NCBI GenBank assembly: GCA_964621755.1
Contig: CAZUPI010000012.1
Location: forward strand, 1 to 64,000
DNA from: UMGS1696 sp964621755
GTDB taxonomy: Bacteria > Bacillota > Clostridia > Oscillospirales > CAG-272
Direction of reading: 5' to 3'
DNA: 64,000 nucleotides
The position numbers were made by a program, and so were the translations under genes. The notes beneath the pieces were generated by a model that worked only from the letters and a program-made list of their open reading frames with translations, was not told where the DNA came from and did not search any database. How positions within the stretch are numbered: position 1 is the first letter of the stretch; every line of letters starts with the position of its first letter. Shown in pieces: positions 1-7,356 of the stretch.

Positions 1-570
1 GTTCTGCATGTTTCTTGCGCCTACCTGAATGACGTCTACATCTTCAAACAGCGGGAGGTGAGCTGCATTCATGATTTCCGTAACTATCGGAAGTCCGGTA
101 TCCTTTTTTGCTTCCAGAAGAAGTTCAATACCATCTGCACGGAGGCCCTGGAAGTCGTAAGGAGAAGTTCTCGGCTTGAATGCGCCTCCACGAAGAAGGG
201 TTGCACCGGATTTTTTCACTGCACGTGCTACTTCGAGTATTTGCTCTTCAGATTCAACCGAGCAGGGACCTGCGATTACGGTGAAGTCTGCTCCGCCGAC
301 CTTTACTTTTCCTGATACATCAATTACCGAATCGTCCGGATGGAATTTACGGTTTGCGCTCTTGAACGGTTCCGTGATGCGAGTAACGCGCTCTACGTAG
401 TCGAGTCCTTCAAGCATGCTTTCATCGATTTTGCTGGTGTCGCCAATCAAGCCTACGACTGTCTGGAACTCACCTACATAAACGTGTGTATCGACTCCCT
501 GAGCATGAATCCACTCGCAAAGATTCTTAGTCTGTTTTTCTGGTGTTTCTTTTTTAAGTACTACTATCAT
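1..570 (-). CDS. aroF: 3-deoxy-7-phosphoheptulonate (DAHP) synthase, 3' end outside window
   Basis: First enzyme of the shikimate pathway; condenses PEP and erythrose 4-phosphate. The first 190 residues are visible and the gene continues past position 1. Residues 1-70 form the small ferredoxin-like (ACT-like) N-terminal domain typical of the Bacillus/Thermotoga-type enzyme, which in that family mediates Tyr/Phe feedback inhibition. The barrel begins with GPCSVE at 101-106 (Cys103 is the expected metal ligand), then RGGAFKPRTSPY at 127-138 and GARNMQN at 184-190. The ATG at 570 is preceded by AAAGAGG. Upstream lie a promoter, an aromatic leader peptide and a hairpin, so both enzyme and gene appear tuned to Tyr/Phe. 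Family is clear; the symbol could equally be aroA or aroG by local convention. Confidence 0.93.
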   Translation of the reverse strand, partial: MIVVLKKETPEKQTKNLCEWIHAQGVDTHVYVGEFQTVVGLIGDTSKIDESMLEGLDYVERVTRITEPFKSANRKFHPDDSVIDVSGKVKVGGADFTVIAGPCSVESEEQILEVARAVKKSGATLLRGGAFKPRTSPYDFQGLRADGIELLLEAKKDTGLPIVTEIMNAAHLPLFEDVDVIQVGARNMQN

Positions 571-626
571 GATGATGCCTCTTTCTTTTTTAATATTTTA
601 AAATTTTATTTTTTCCATCCGTGGAT

Positions 627-697
627 GTCCGTCAGATCAAGGAAGCCGGACAATGATAAAACGGGATTCCCGGTGTCGTTTACCGTGGAATCCCGTT
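627..697 (-). terminator. Attenuator-like hairpins in the DAHP synthase leader
   Basis: The stem at 660-697 pairs 660-670 with 687-697 without mismatch and continues for four more pairs after a one-base bulge, with a seven-base loop. Read on the minus strand it is followed by TTTTAT. It lies between the leader peptide stop codon and the aroF ribosome binding site, the position of an attenuator. A smaller stem (627-631 with 647-651) follows it. I could not identify a convincing antiterminator by eye, so the alternative fold remains to be computed. Confidence 0.6.
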
Positions 698-750
698 CTT
701 ATATCAACTATAAAAACCAAATTGCCATGCACAAACACCCTTACTCCATT

Positions 751-813
751 TTAACGTGTAAAGTAAAGGTAAAAGTAATAGTAGAATGTGCAGTTAACAA
801 TTCCGTTTTTCAT
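751..813 (-). CDS. Phe/Tyr-rich leader peptide of DAHP synthase
   Basis: A 20-residue open frame starts at ATG 813 behind AGAGGAG (spacing about 9) and ends at TAA 751. Its core TFYYYFYLYF has five Tyr and three Phe within nine consecutive residues, then Thr-Arg-stop. It lies about 30 bases downstream of a consensus promoter and 53 bases before a stable hairpin, directly upstream of a gene whose product makes the precursor of Tyr and Phe. This is the arrangement of ribosome-mediated attenuation: scarce charged tRNA-Tyr or tRNA-Phe would stall the ribosome on this run. The reading frame and codon run are seen directly; the control mechanism is inferred. Confidence 0.82.
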   Translation of the reverse strand: MKNGIVNCTFYYYFYLYFTR

Positions 814-846
814 TACTGTGTAGCTCCTCTTTCTGATGTTGGCTAT

Positions 847-875
847 ATTTTATCACTCTAATATGAAATTGTCAA
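847..875 (-). promoter_or_regulatory. Promoter of the aroF leader transcript
   Basis: TTGACA (870-875, read on minus) and TAAAAT (847-852) are separated by exactly 17 bases. The predicted start near 840 lies just upstream of the leader peptide ribosome binding site. Positions 876-980 hold nothing else I recognise. Confidence 0.8.
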
Positions 876-980
876 TACTTATTTGCTATTTTTCGTCAAA
901 TCTCTATTTTGGACAACGTGCACTAATATAAATTTGTTTTTTGTACGGAATCACAAAATAAGGTTTAAAATGAGAATGTT

Positions 981-1006
981 AGCGGGACTTTTTCAAAAGT
1001 CCCGCT
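981..1006. terminator. Palindromic hairpin between araD and aroF
   Basis: Twelve-base perfect inverted repeat (981-992 with 995-1006) with a two-base centre, starting AGCGGGAC. It sits after the araD stop. It belongs to a family of similar ACTTTT-AAAAGT hairpins at several gene ends in this window. Confidence 0.6.
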
Positions 1007-1019
1007 GTTTAGGAAAACG

Positions 1020-1736
1020 TTATTTCTTCTTCTGTCCATAGTAGGCATTTTTGCCATGTTTGCGGTCGAAGTGCTTACGGAGAAGGACAGGCTGCATTCT
1101 CGGAGCAGCTGTTTTGGGAGTATTCATGAGAAGCTCAGTGTTCAACGCCATTTTTGCAACGTATTCGAGGATGACTGCGCATTCTACGGATCCCATCGGA
1201 GTTTTTGACCACGTGAATGGACCGTGAGAGTGGACGAGCACCGCGGGAACACGCATGGGGTCTATTTCGTATTTCTCAAACGCTTCTGCGATGACGCGTC
1301 CTGTTTCAAGCTCGTATTCACCGCCGATTTCAGCTTCCGTCATTTTTCTTGTGCAGGGAATGGGACCGTCGAAATAATCGGCATGCGTCGTGCCGTAGTC
1401 GTTTATCGGACGTCCCGCTTGTGCATATACTGTCGCCCATTCCGAATGTGTGTGCGTAATTCCGCCGATTTCAGGGAAACGTCTGTATAATTCCAAGTGT
1501 GTCGGCGTATCGGAAGAGGGATTCAACTCTCCCTCTACTACCTTGCCGCTCTCAACATCTACTATCGGCAGAGACTCCGGTGTCAGGCTGTCATATTCCA
1601 CACCGGATGGTTTGATTACTACAAGTCCCGATGCGCGGTCAATTCCGGACACGTTGCCCCATGTGAATATCGCCAGACGATTGCGCTGAATAGCCATGCA
1701 CGCTTCATATACTTGATTTCTCAGTTCCTCTAACAT
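1020..1736 (-). CDS. araD: L-ribulose-5-phosphate 4-epimerase
   Basis: Interconverts L-ribulose 5-phosphate and D-xylulose 5-phosphate, linking pentose catabolism to the pentose phosphate pathway in the cytoplasm. At 238 residues it has full family length. Visible motifs are GNVS (27-30), KPSG (42-45), SSDTPTH (74-80), the metal ligands His95, His97 and His171, and the C-terminal KHFDRKHGKNAYYGQ. AAGGAG precedes the ATG at 1736. The gene begins 23 bases after the obg stop on the same strand, so it is probably cotranscribed with ppa and obg, an odd partnership. No other arabinose genes are in the window. UlaF and SgbE paralogues share the fold, so the exact pentose pathway is not certain. Confidence 0.9.
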   Translation of the reverse strand: MLEELRNQVYEACMAIQRNRLAIFTWGNVSGIDRASGLVVIKPSGVEYDSLTPESLPIVDVESGKVVEGELNPSSDTPTHLELYRRFPEIGGITHTHSEWATVYAQAGRPINDYGTTHADYFDGPIPCTRKMTEAEIGGEYELETGRVIAEAFEKYEIDPMRVPAVLVHSHGPFTWSKTPMGSVECAVILEYVAKMALNTELLMNTPKTAAPRMQPVLLRKHFDRKHGKNAYYGQKKK

Positions 1737-1759
1737 AGTGTTTTATGCTCCTTTCCGTG

Positions 1760-3079
1760 TCAGTCAATAAAGTCAAACTCAATATCATCTACATAAACGG
1801 TATCGCCTTCCTTGCATCCCGCTTCACGCAGGCGGTCGATGATTCCCGCACGAACCAGCGAACGTTCGAAGTACATCAGAGATTCACGGTCCTCGAAGTT
1901 GATGCGTCCAATCAGTGCGCTTGCCCATGCACCTTCCACATGGAACGATGCGTCGTCCGTGCGGGTGATGGTTACTGCGTCTGCACCTTCGGGAATTTCC
2001 ACTTCTTCCTCCGGCGTGATTTCCGTTTCATAAACTGTAATTGGCGGAAGCTCACGAAGCATGTACGCGATTTCATCCACAAGGGTTTTTAATCCCATTT
2101 TTTGAGACGCTGAGATGTAGATAACATCGTATCCACATTCTGCACACCGTTTTTCAAGCGCCGCGCACTCTTCTGACAACTCGGGCAGTTCAAGAAACTC
2201 TTCCTCCGTGTTCACAAGAAGGTCAGCCTTGTTCGCCGCGATGATTCGCGGACGGTCGGCAAGCTCCGGCGAAAACTTGCGAAGTTCATCCGATATTGTT
2301 TCAAAATCTTCAACGGGTGTGCGGCCTTCGACTCCCGAAATGTCTACTACCTGTACCAGCATCCGACACCGTTCAATATGCCTGAGGAACGCGTGCCCCA
2401 AACCGGCGCCATCCGACGCCCCCTCGATTAATCCCGGAATATCCGCCATAACAAAGCCAGACTCACCACCGGTGGATACCACGCCAAGATTGGGTTCAAG
2501 CGTCGTGAAGTGATAGTCCGCGATTTTCGGCCTTGCCGATGACAAAGCTGCAAGCAAAGATGATTTTCCGGCAGATGGCAGTCCCGCAAGTCCGACATCA
2601 GCTATCATTTTTAATTCAAGAATAATTTCGCGTTCCTCACCCGGCAGACCACTTTTCGCAAATCGCGGAACCTGTCTGGTGGGAGTCGCAAAATGACGGT
2701 TGCCCCATCCGCCTCGTCCCCCATGGCAGAGAAGATAATCCGCCCCGCCATTCTCCGACATGTCGTGTATAATCTTGCCGCTTTCGGCATCGCGAATAAG
2801 TGTTCCACGCGGCACAAGAATCACGATATCTTCGCCATTCGCACCGTGAAACTTTGCACCTGCGCCATCGCCGCCGTTCTGCGCGATGAATTTTCTCTTA
2901 TACCGGAATGCAAGCAGGGTGTTGGAACCGTCGTCAACGCGGAAAATCACGTTTCCGCCATTTCCGCCGTCACCGCCATCCGGGCCACCCTTTGCAATGT
3001 ACTTTTCACGTCTGAACGAGACAACACCGTTTCCGCCGTTTCCCGCTTTGACGTAAATTTTGATTTTATCTATAAACAT
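1760..3079 (-). CDS. obg: Obg GTPase (ribosome assembly)
   Basis: Essential GTPase of 50S ribosome maturation and stress control, and a sporulation checkpoint protein in Bacillus. At 439 residues it shows all three Obg domains: the glycine-rich N-terminal fold (1-158, with GGNGGNGVVSFRREK and GGPDGGDGGNGG), the G domain with GLPSAGKSS (166-174), FTTLEPNLG (191-199), DIPGLIEGA (213-221) and NKAD (283-286), and a C-terminal OCT domain from about 370 to the end. It starts 15 bases after the ppa stop and ends 23 bases before araD, so the three genes look like one operon. Confidence 0.97.
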   Translation of the reverse strand: MFIDKIKIYVKAGNGGNGVVSFRREKYIAKGGPDGGDGGNGGNVIFRVDDGSNTLLAFRYKRKFIAQNGGDGAGAKFHGANGEDIVILVPRGTLIRDAESGKIIHDMSENGGADYLLCHGGRGGWGNRHFATPTRQVPRFAKSGLPGEEREIILELKMIADVGLAGLPSAGKSSLLAALSSARPKIADYHFTTLEPNLGVVSTGGESGFVMADIPGLIEGASDGAGLGHAFLRHIERCRMLVQVVDISGVEGRTPVEDFETISDELRKFSPELADRPRIIAANKADLLVNTEEEFLELPELSEECAALEKRCAECGYDVIYISASQKMGLKTLVDEIAYMLRELPPITVYETEITPEEEVEIPEGADAVTITRTDDASFHVEGAWASALIGRINFEDRESLMYFERSLVRAGIIDRLREAGCKEGDTVYVDDIEFDFID

Positions 3080-3094
3080 TATTTTTCCTCGCTG

Positions 3095-3637
3095 TTATTT
3101 TCCCATCAGCCTGTCACGGTTACGGGTGTAGCTGCCTATGCACTTCTGAATAATTTTCACTGCTTCCTCCCGGCTGCCAACCTCGTCCACTGCGGTCTCT
3201 TTGTTTTCAAGCGCCTTGTATACAGTAAAAAAGTGCCGCATTTCCGCGAATACGTGCGACGGGAGGTCGTATATCGTCTTCGCGTCGTTGTAGTATGGGT
3301 CCGAAAACGGAACGGCAATTATTTTTTCATCGAGACGACCGCCGTCAATCATTTTGATAACCCCTATCGGATAGCACTGCACAAGGGTCATCGGCAGTAT
3401 CTCCTCAGAACAAATCACAAGTACATCGAGCGGGTCATCGTCCTCAGCATACGTCAGCGGAATAAAGCCGTAGTTGGCAGGATAGTGCGTAGAGGTATAT
3501 AAAATCCGGTCGAGCTTTAAAAATCCAGTTTTCTTATCAAGCTCATACTTGATTTTACTTCCTTTTGTTATCTCAATCACCGCATAAAATGACTCCGGCG
3601 TAATGTTTTCAGGTGAGAAATCGTGCCATATATTCAT
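3095..3637 (-). CDS. ppa: Inorganic pyrophosphatase (family I)
   Basis: Hydrolyses pyrophosphate to phosphate and so drives biosynthetic reactions. The start at 3637 gives 180 residues beginning MNIWHDF, matching family I proteins; an upstream in-frame ATG at 3676 would add 13 residues but its GGAG is only three bases away. Active-site signature DDDPLD is at 66-71 and the conserved YELDKKTG and HYPANYGFIP segments precede it. AAAGGA lies rather far (about 14 bases) from the chosen ATG, so the start is not fully settled. Followed closely by obg. Confidence 0.93.
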   Translation of the reverse strand: MNIWHDFSPENITPESFYAVIEITKGSKIKYELDKKTGFLKLDRILYTSTHYPANYGFIPLTYAEDDDPLDVLVICSEEILPMTLVQCYPIGVIKMIDGGRLDEKIIAVPFSDPYYNDAKTIYDLPSHVFAEMRHFFTVYKALENKETAVDEVGSREEAVKIIQKCIGSYTRNRDRLMGK

Positions 3638-3714
3638 TGTTATTTCCGAATTCCTTTCGAAATAATAATGTATCATAATCTCCTTCTTACATATAAAAAG
3701 GTTTTAGAAGGGGC

Positions 3715-3749
3715 GTGGGGAACCCTTTTTGCAGGAAAGGGTTCCCCAC
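3715..3749. terminator. Strong hairpin between the aminotransferase gene and ppa
   Basis: Fourteen-base perfect stem (3715-3728 with 3736-3749; GTGGGGAACCCTTT and its complement) with a seven-base loop, just downstream of the aminotransferase stop. On the minus strand a T-rich stretch follows a little further on. It likely separates this gene from the ppa-obg-araD group. Confidence 0.7.
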
Positions 3750-3764
3750 AGATTCCCCATTAAA

Positions 3765-4955
3765 TCAGCAGAACATCTCACGAGCAATGTCGGAGAGAAT
3801 GCCAATACCGCGGACGATATCCTCATCAGACGGCATGGAGAAGTTCAGTCTGAACGAATCAGAGGGTGCCTCGGTGTCGCAGTTGAACGCGGTACCCGGA
3901 ACGACTGCAACCTTCTTTTCGATAGCCTTCTTGATAAATTCAGAGCTGTCTGTACCGTTCGGAAGGGTACACCAAATAAAGAGTCCGCCCTCCGGACGCG
4001 TGTACTTCACGCATTTCGGCATGTGCTTGTCAAGCTCAGACAGCATCAGTCCGGCTTTTGCACGGTACAGGTCGCGAATGCTTGCAATATGACCGTCGAG
4101 GTCGCGCTCTGTCATGTAACGGTGGCAAAGTATCTGGAAGAAGATGTTAGTATGAACATCCTCGACCTGCTTTGCAACGACCATCTTCGAGATAACCGGC
4201 TCCGGTCCGCAGACGTAACCGATTCTCATACCAGCTGACAGAATCTTGGAGAAAGAGGAACAGTAAAGCACGATGCCGTCTTCGTCGAACGACTTAATGG
4301 TAGGAACATCCTCGCCAGAGAAACGAAGCTCACCGTACGGGTTATCCTCGAATATCATGACGCCGTACTTTTTCGCAAGCTCGTATACCTTTTTACGATT
4401 TTCAAGCGTAGAGGTGATGCCTGCAGGATTGTGGAAGTTCGGAATAACGTAAATCATTTTTTCATTCGGCGTTTCGGCGAGCGTCTTTTCGAGGATTTCC
4501 GTATCAATACCGTCATCCCTCAGCGGGACGCCTATCGGCGTTGCGCCGAGAGAACGGAAGGCGTTAAGCGCACCGATAAAACTGGGGTTTTCGCAGATGA
4601 CAGTGTCTCCCTCGTTGCAGAGAGCTTTGCATGTCAGTTCAACAGCCTGCTGACCACCGGTCGTGATAATCGTCTGGTCAAAGTCTCGGCCAATACCAAA
4701 CTTTGTCTTCATGCGTTCTTCCACAGCCTTACGGAACGGAGGATATCCTTCTGTAATGCTGTATTGAAGCGCCAAGGTAGCGTTATTGGCAAAGATATCG
4801 GCGGAAATTTCACCGAGCTCCTCTGCCGGGAAGGACAGGGGGGAGGGATTTCCTGCGGCAAAGCTGATGATAGTCGGGTCAGTCAGCGCCTTGAAGATTT
4901 CACGAATGGCGGAAGGTTTGAGGTCTGCGAGCTTGTTTGAAATTTTATATTCCAT
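3765..4955 (-). CDS. PLP-dependent aminotransferase, class I/II (2-aminoadipate/LysN-like)
   Basis: Fold-type I aminotransferase of 396 residues. Visible are FAAGNPSP (32-39, substrate-binding arm), TTGGQQAVEL (98-107), NPAG (176-179), EDNPYGEL (203-210, with the Asp that binds the pyridine nitrogen) and the Schiff-base lysine K237 in SSFSKILSAGMRIGY. The sequence resembles the 2-aminoadipate / MocR-catalytic-domain subgroup without the GntR DNA-binding part, so amino donor and acceptor cannot be fixed. It is monocistronic: its own promoter upstream, a strong hairpin downstream. Confidence 0.9.
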   Translation of the reverse strand: MEYKISNKLADLKPSAIREIFKALTDPTIISFAAGNPSPLSFPAEELGEISADIFANNATLALQYSITEGYPPFRKAVEERMKTKFGIGRDFDQTIITTGGQQAVELTCKALCNEGDTVICENPSFIGALNAFRSLGATPIGVPLRDDGIDTEILEKTLAETPNEKMIYVIPNFHNPAGITSTLENRKKVYELAKKYGVMIFEDNPYGELRFSGEDVPTIKSFDEDGIVLYCSSFSKILSAGMRIGYVCGPEPVISKMVVAKQVEDVHTNIFFQILCHRYMTERDLDGHIASIRDLYRAKAGLMLSELDKHMPKCVKYTRPEGGLFIWCTLPNGTDSSEFIKKAIEKKVAVVPGTAFNCDTEAPSDSFRLNFSMPSDEDIVRGIGILSDIAREMFC

Positions 4956-4997
4956 AATTGTATTGTCTCCATTTTATCTATAAAATATCTAGTTTTC

Positions 4998-5026
4998 ATT
5001 TTATCATAAATAAGGCAAAAATACAA
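4998..5026 (-). promoter_or_regulatory. Promoter of the aminotransferase gene
   Basis: TTGTAT (5021-5026) and TAAAAT (4998-5003) on the minus strand with 17-base spacing, upstream of the start at 4955. Good -10, moderate -35. Confidence 0.55.
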
Positions 5027-5123
5027 TAAGAATGTGAAGAATTGGAGAATTTTATTTTTTAGCTTAGCCGCACGTTTCACATATAAAAGAAATTCATCTA
5101 TTTTCATCTTGCTACTTGATAAA

Positions 5124-5152
5124 TTGCAATCTTTTTGATATACTTATAAAAT
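5124..5152 (+). promoter_or_regulatory. Promoter of the hisS group
   Basis: TTGCAA (5124-5129) and TAAAAT (5147-5152), 17-base spacing. A small stem (GGCGG / CCGCC, 5164-5179) lies in the short leader just before the hisS ribosome binding site. No T-box is present here. Confidence 0.55.
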
Positions 5153-5194
5153 AAGAGAAAATCGGCGGAATTTGCCGCCATAATGGAGATTGCT

Positions 5195-6454
5195 ATGGAG
5201 AAAATCATCAAACCGCGCGGAACCATGGATGTTATGGGTTCCGATGTATTCGCGTGGAATTATATAGAGAAAAAAGTTCGCAATGTGGCTGACCGCTTCG
5301 GATTTACGGAGATCAAAACGCCTATGTTCGAGGAAATCGGACTTTTTCGCCGCGGTGTGGGCGAAACCACCGATGTTGTGCAAAAGGAAATGTATACCTT
5401 TACCGATAAAGAGGGAACAATGTATGCCCTGAGACCGGAAGGGACTGCGTCTGTTGCACGTGCGATTATCGAAAACGGTAAGGCGACAGACACGCTGCCG
5501 CTGAAGTATTATTATGTTATCAACTGCTTCCGTTACGAAAAGCCGGAGGCTGGACGCAGCAGAGAATTTGTGCAGTTCGGAACGGAAATGTTTGGCGCGC
5601 CGTCTGCGGGAGCGGATTTTACCATCATCTCTCTCGCCGATACGGTGATTCGTGAGCTCGGCATTACCGGAATCAAGCTGCATATCAATTCCATCGGCTG
5701 TCCGGAGTGCAGACCCGCATATCGTGCCGCACTCAAGGATTATCTGAAGGCTCATTCGGATGAGCTATGCGACACTTGTCTCGACCGAATTGAGACCAAT
5801 CCTCTCCGCGCACTCGACTGCAAAAATGACTCCTGCAAAAAGGTTGCGGAGGCTGCGCCGCGAACGATTGACCACCTTTGCCCAGAATGCCGCGCACATA
5901 TGGAAGAGCTGGAGTCTTACCTCAAAGCTTGCGGAATTGATTATGTGATAGACCCGCACATTGTCCGCGGCCTGGATTATTATACCCGCACAGTATTTGA
6001 GTTTATTGCAGAGGGCATCGGCTCACAAAGCACGGTCTGCGGCGGCGGAAGATATGACGGACTGATGGAGGAGCTTGGCGGACCTAAGATGGCCGGAATT
6101 GGCTTTGGAATGGGTATTACACGCTTGATTCTCGCCATGAAGCAGTGCGGTATTGAGATTCCGCGGCTTGCGGTACCGAAGCTGTATATTGCTTCGATGG
6201 GACAGGCAGCGTCCGCGCGTGCAATGGAAATTGTAAGCCGGCTGCGCAGCGATGGCATTAATGCGGACTGTGACATCATGGGCAGAAGCTTGAAAGCACA
6301 GATGAAATACGCTGACAAAATCGCCGCTGAATACGTTTTGATGCTCGGGGATTCGGAAATTGAAAACGGCACAGCTGTCGTAAAGCAAATGACGACCAGC
6401 GAGCAGACCACAGTCAAGCTCGACGAAATCATTGACTTTATTAAGGCAAGATAA
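5195..6454 (+). CDS. hisS: Histidyl-tRNA synthetase
   Basis: Class II aminoacyl-tRNA synthetase charging tRNA-His. The start at 5195 (MEKIIKPRGTMDV) is preferred over the ATG at 5183 because GGAG sits six bases before it; this gives 419 residues, the usual bacterial length. Motif 2 appears as CFRYEKPEAGRSREF, the histidine-specific signature as RGLDYYTRTVFE, followed by GGGRYDGL, and a C-terminal anticodon-binding domain begins near the segment LYIASMGQ. A MazG-HAD gene and aspS follow on the same strand; hisS-aspS adjacency is common in Bacillota. Confidence 0.97.
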   Translation: MEKIIKPRGTMDVMGSDVFAWNYIEKKVRNVADRFGFTEIKTPMFEEIGLFRRGVGETTDVVQKEMYTFTDKEGTMYALRPEGTASVARAIIENGKATDTLPLKYYYVINCFRYEKPEAGRSREFVQFGTEMFGAPSAGADFTIISLADTVIRELGITGIKLHINSIGCPECRPAYRAALKDYLKAHSDELCDTCLDRIETNPLRALDCKNDSCKKVAEAAPRTIDHLCPECRAHMEELESYLKACGIDYVIDPHIVRGLDYYTRTVFEFIAEGIGSQSTVCGGGRYDGLMEELGGPKMAGIGFGMGITRLILAMKQCGIEIPRLAVPKLYIASMGQAASARAMEIVSRLRSDGINADCDIMGRSLKAQMKYADKIAAEYVLMLGDSEIENGTAVVKQMTTSEQTTVKLDEIIDFIKAR

Positions 6455-6470
6455 AAGGATAGACGTTTAT

Positions 6471-7223
6471 ATGGATGGAAAAATATCGGAATTTCTGAAA
6501 ATGCAGCATAATTTGGCTGCGGAAAAAGGATGGCTTGACAATAGAACTCCGGAGCATGCGCCGTTTTCCATTTTGTGGAGTATTGATGAGCTTGGCGAAG
6601 CCATTGCGATAATTAAGAAAAAGGGCGCGGAAGGCATCATGGAGAACGAGAGCGTGCGGGAGCATTTTGTCGAGGAGGTCACAGACACCTTCATGTATCT
6701 GTTCGATATGATGGAGTCGTACGGTATTACCGCGGACGAGTTCACACGCGCGTATGTAAAAAAATATGAGCGCAACATGGGCAGAAGCTGGCATGAAAAC
6801 GACGCAATGTATGAGAAATGCAAGTGGCAGCTTATCATTTTTGATGTGACAAATGGGCTTCCGGTAACGGCACGGTTTCTTGAGGTGTTGGAAAGAACCG
6901 AACTCAAAGTGGCGGTTGCTGCGGTAAGCGGCGGACATTCCGTAGACAGCATTCTGACGGCCCGCGGAATTGACAGCGAATTGATGGATTATACTGCTGA
7001 AACGGAGACTTATCCCGAACTGTACAATCTTTTTATCGGAGAAAGCGAGAAAGGCTTTTGCCCGGAGCTTACTGTGGTATGTACCGATACCGAAGAGGCG
7101 GTCAGCGCCGCTAAAAAATACGGGATAACATGCGTCGCGATAGCGGACCAGAACATAGAAAAGGCCGATAAAACCTGTGCCAACTTCTCGGAATTGCAGG
7201 ATTTTCTCGGATTTAATCAATAA
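6471..7223 (+). CDS. MazG-like nucleotide pyrophosphohydrolase fused to a degenerate HAD-like domain
   Basis: A 250-residue two-domain protein. Residues 1-115 look like an all-alpha NTP pyrophosphohydrolase: Glu40 and Glu43 in IDELGEA, Glu68/69 and Asp72 in FVEEVTDTF correspond to the metal-binding ExxE...ExxD pattern, and the domain ends NMGRSWHEND. Residues 118-250 resemble a beta-phosphoglucomutase-type HAD fold: IIFDVTNG (122-129) keeps the nucleophile position Asp125 but has Thr where HAD phosphatases have the second Asp, and VCTDTEEAVSAAKKYGI matches the late HAD motif. The second domain may therefore be regulatory or act on an unusual substrate. Start chosen at 6471 because AAAGGA lies about 11 bases before it. 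It lies between hisS and aspS; function is inferred from fold only. Confidence 0.72.
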   Translation: MDGKISEFLKMQHNLAAEKGWLDNRTPEHAPFSILWSIDELGEAIAIIKKKGAEGIMENESVREHFVEEVTDTFMYLFDMMESYGITADEFTRAYVKKYERNMGRSWHENDAMYEKCKWQLIIFDVTNGLPVTARFLEVLERTELKVAVAAVSGGHSVDSILTARGIDSELMDYTAETETYPELYNLFIGESEKGFCPELTVVCTDTEEAVSAAKKYGITCVAIADQNIEKADKTCANFSELQDFLGFNQ

Positions 7224-7356
7224 CTGCCGGAAAACGGTAAAGGATGTGGTCATATGCGGTATATAGATTATGCCGGGACGGATTCTTGTGGAAAGGCATG
7301 ATAAACATCAATCCACATTTCACAGTTTTAAAGATAAAAATCACCGAAAGGACTAT

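Noticed and set aside
340..861. Plus-strand frame of 173 codons covering the aroF start and leader
   Set aside because: Antisense to aroF and its leader peptide; no ribosome binding site, no similarity.
571..870. A T-box upstream of DAHP synthase
   Set aside because: No T-box consensus (AAGGTGG..ACCGCG) or stem I motifs are present, while a leader peptide and simple hairpin are.
5160..5182. GGCGG/CCGCC stem before hisS as a riboswitch
   Set aside because: Only five base pairs with a short loop, no terminator and no conserved element; probably incidental.
7224..7356. T-box or attenuator before aspS
   Set aside because: The 130-base gap has no T-box consensus or terminator-like stem.
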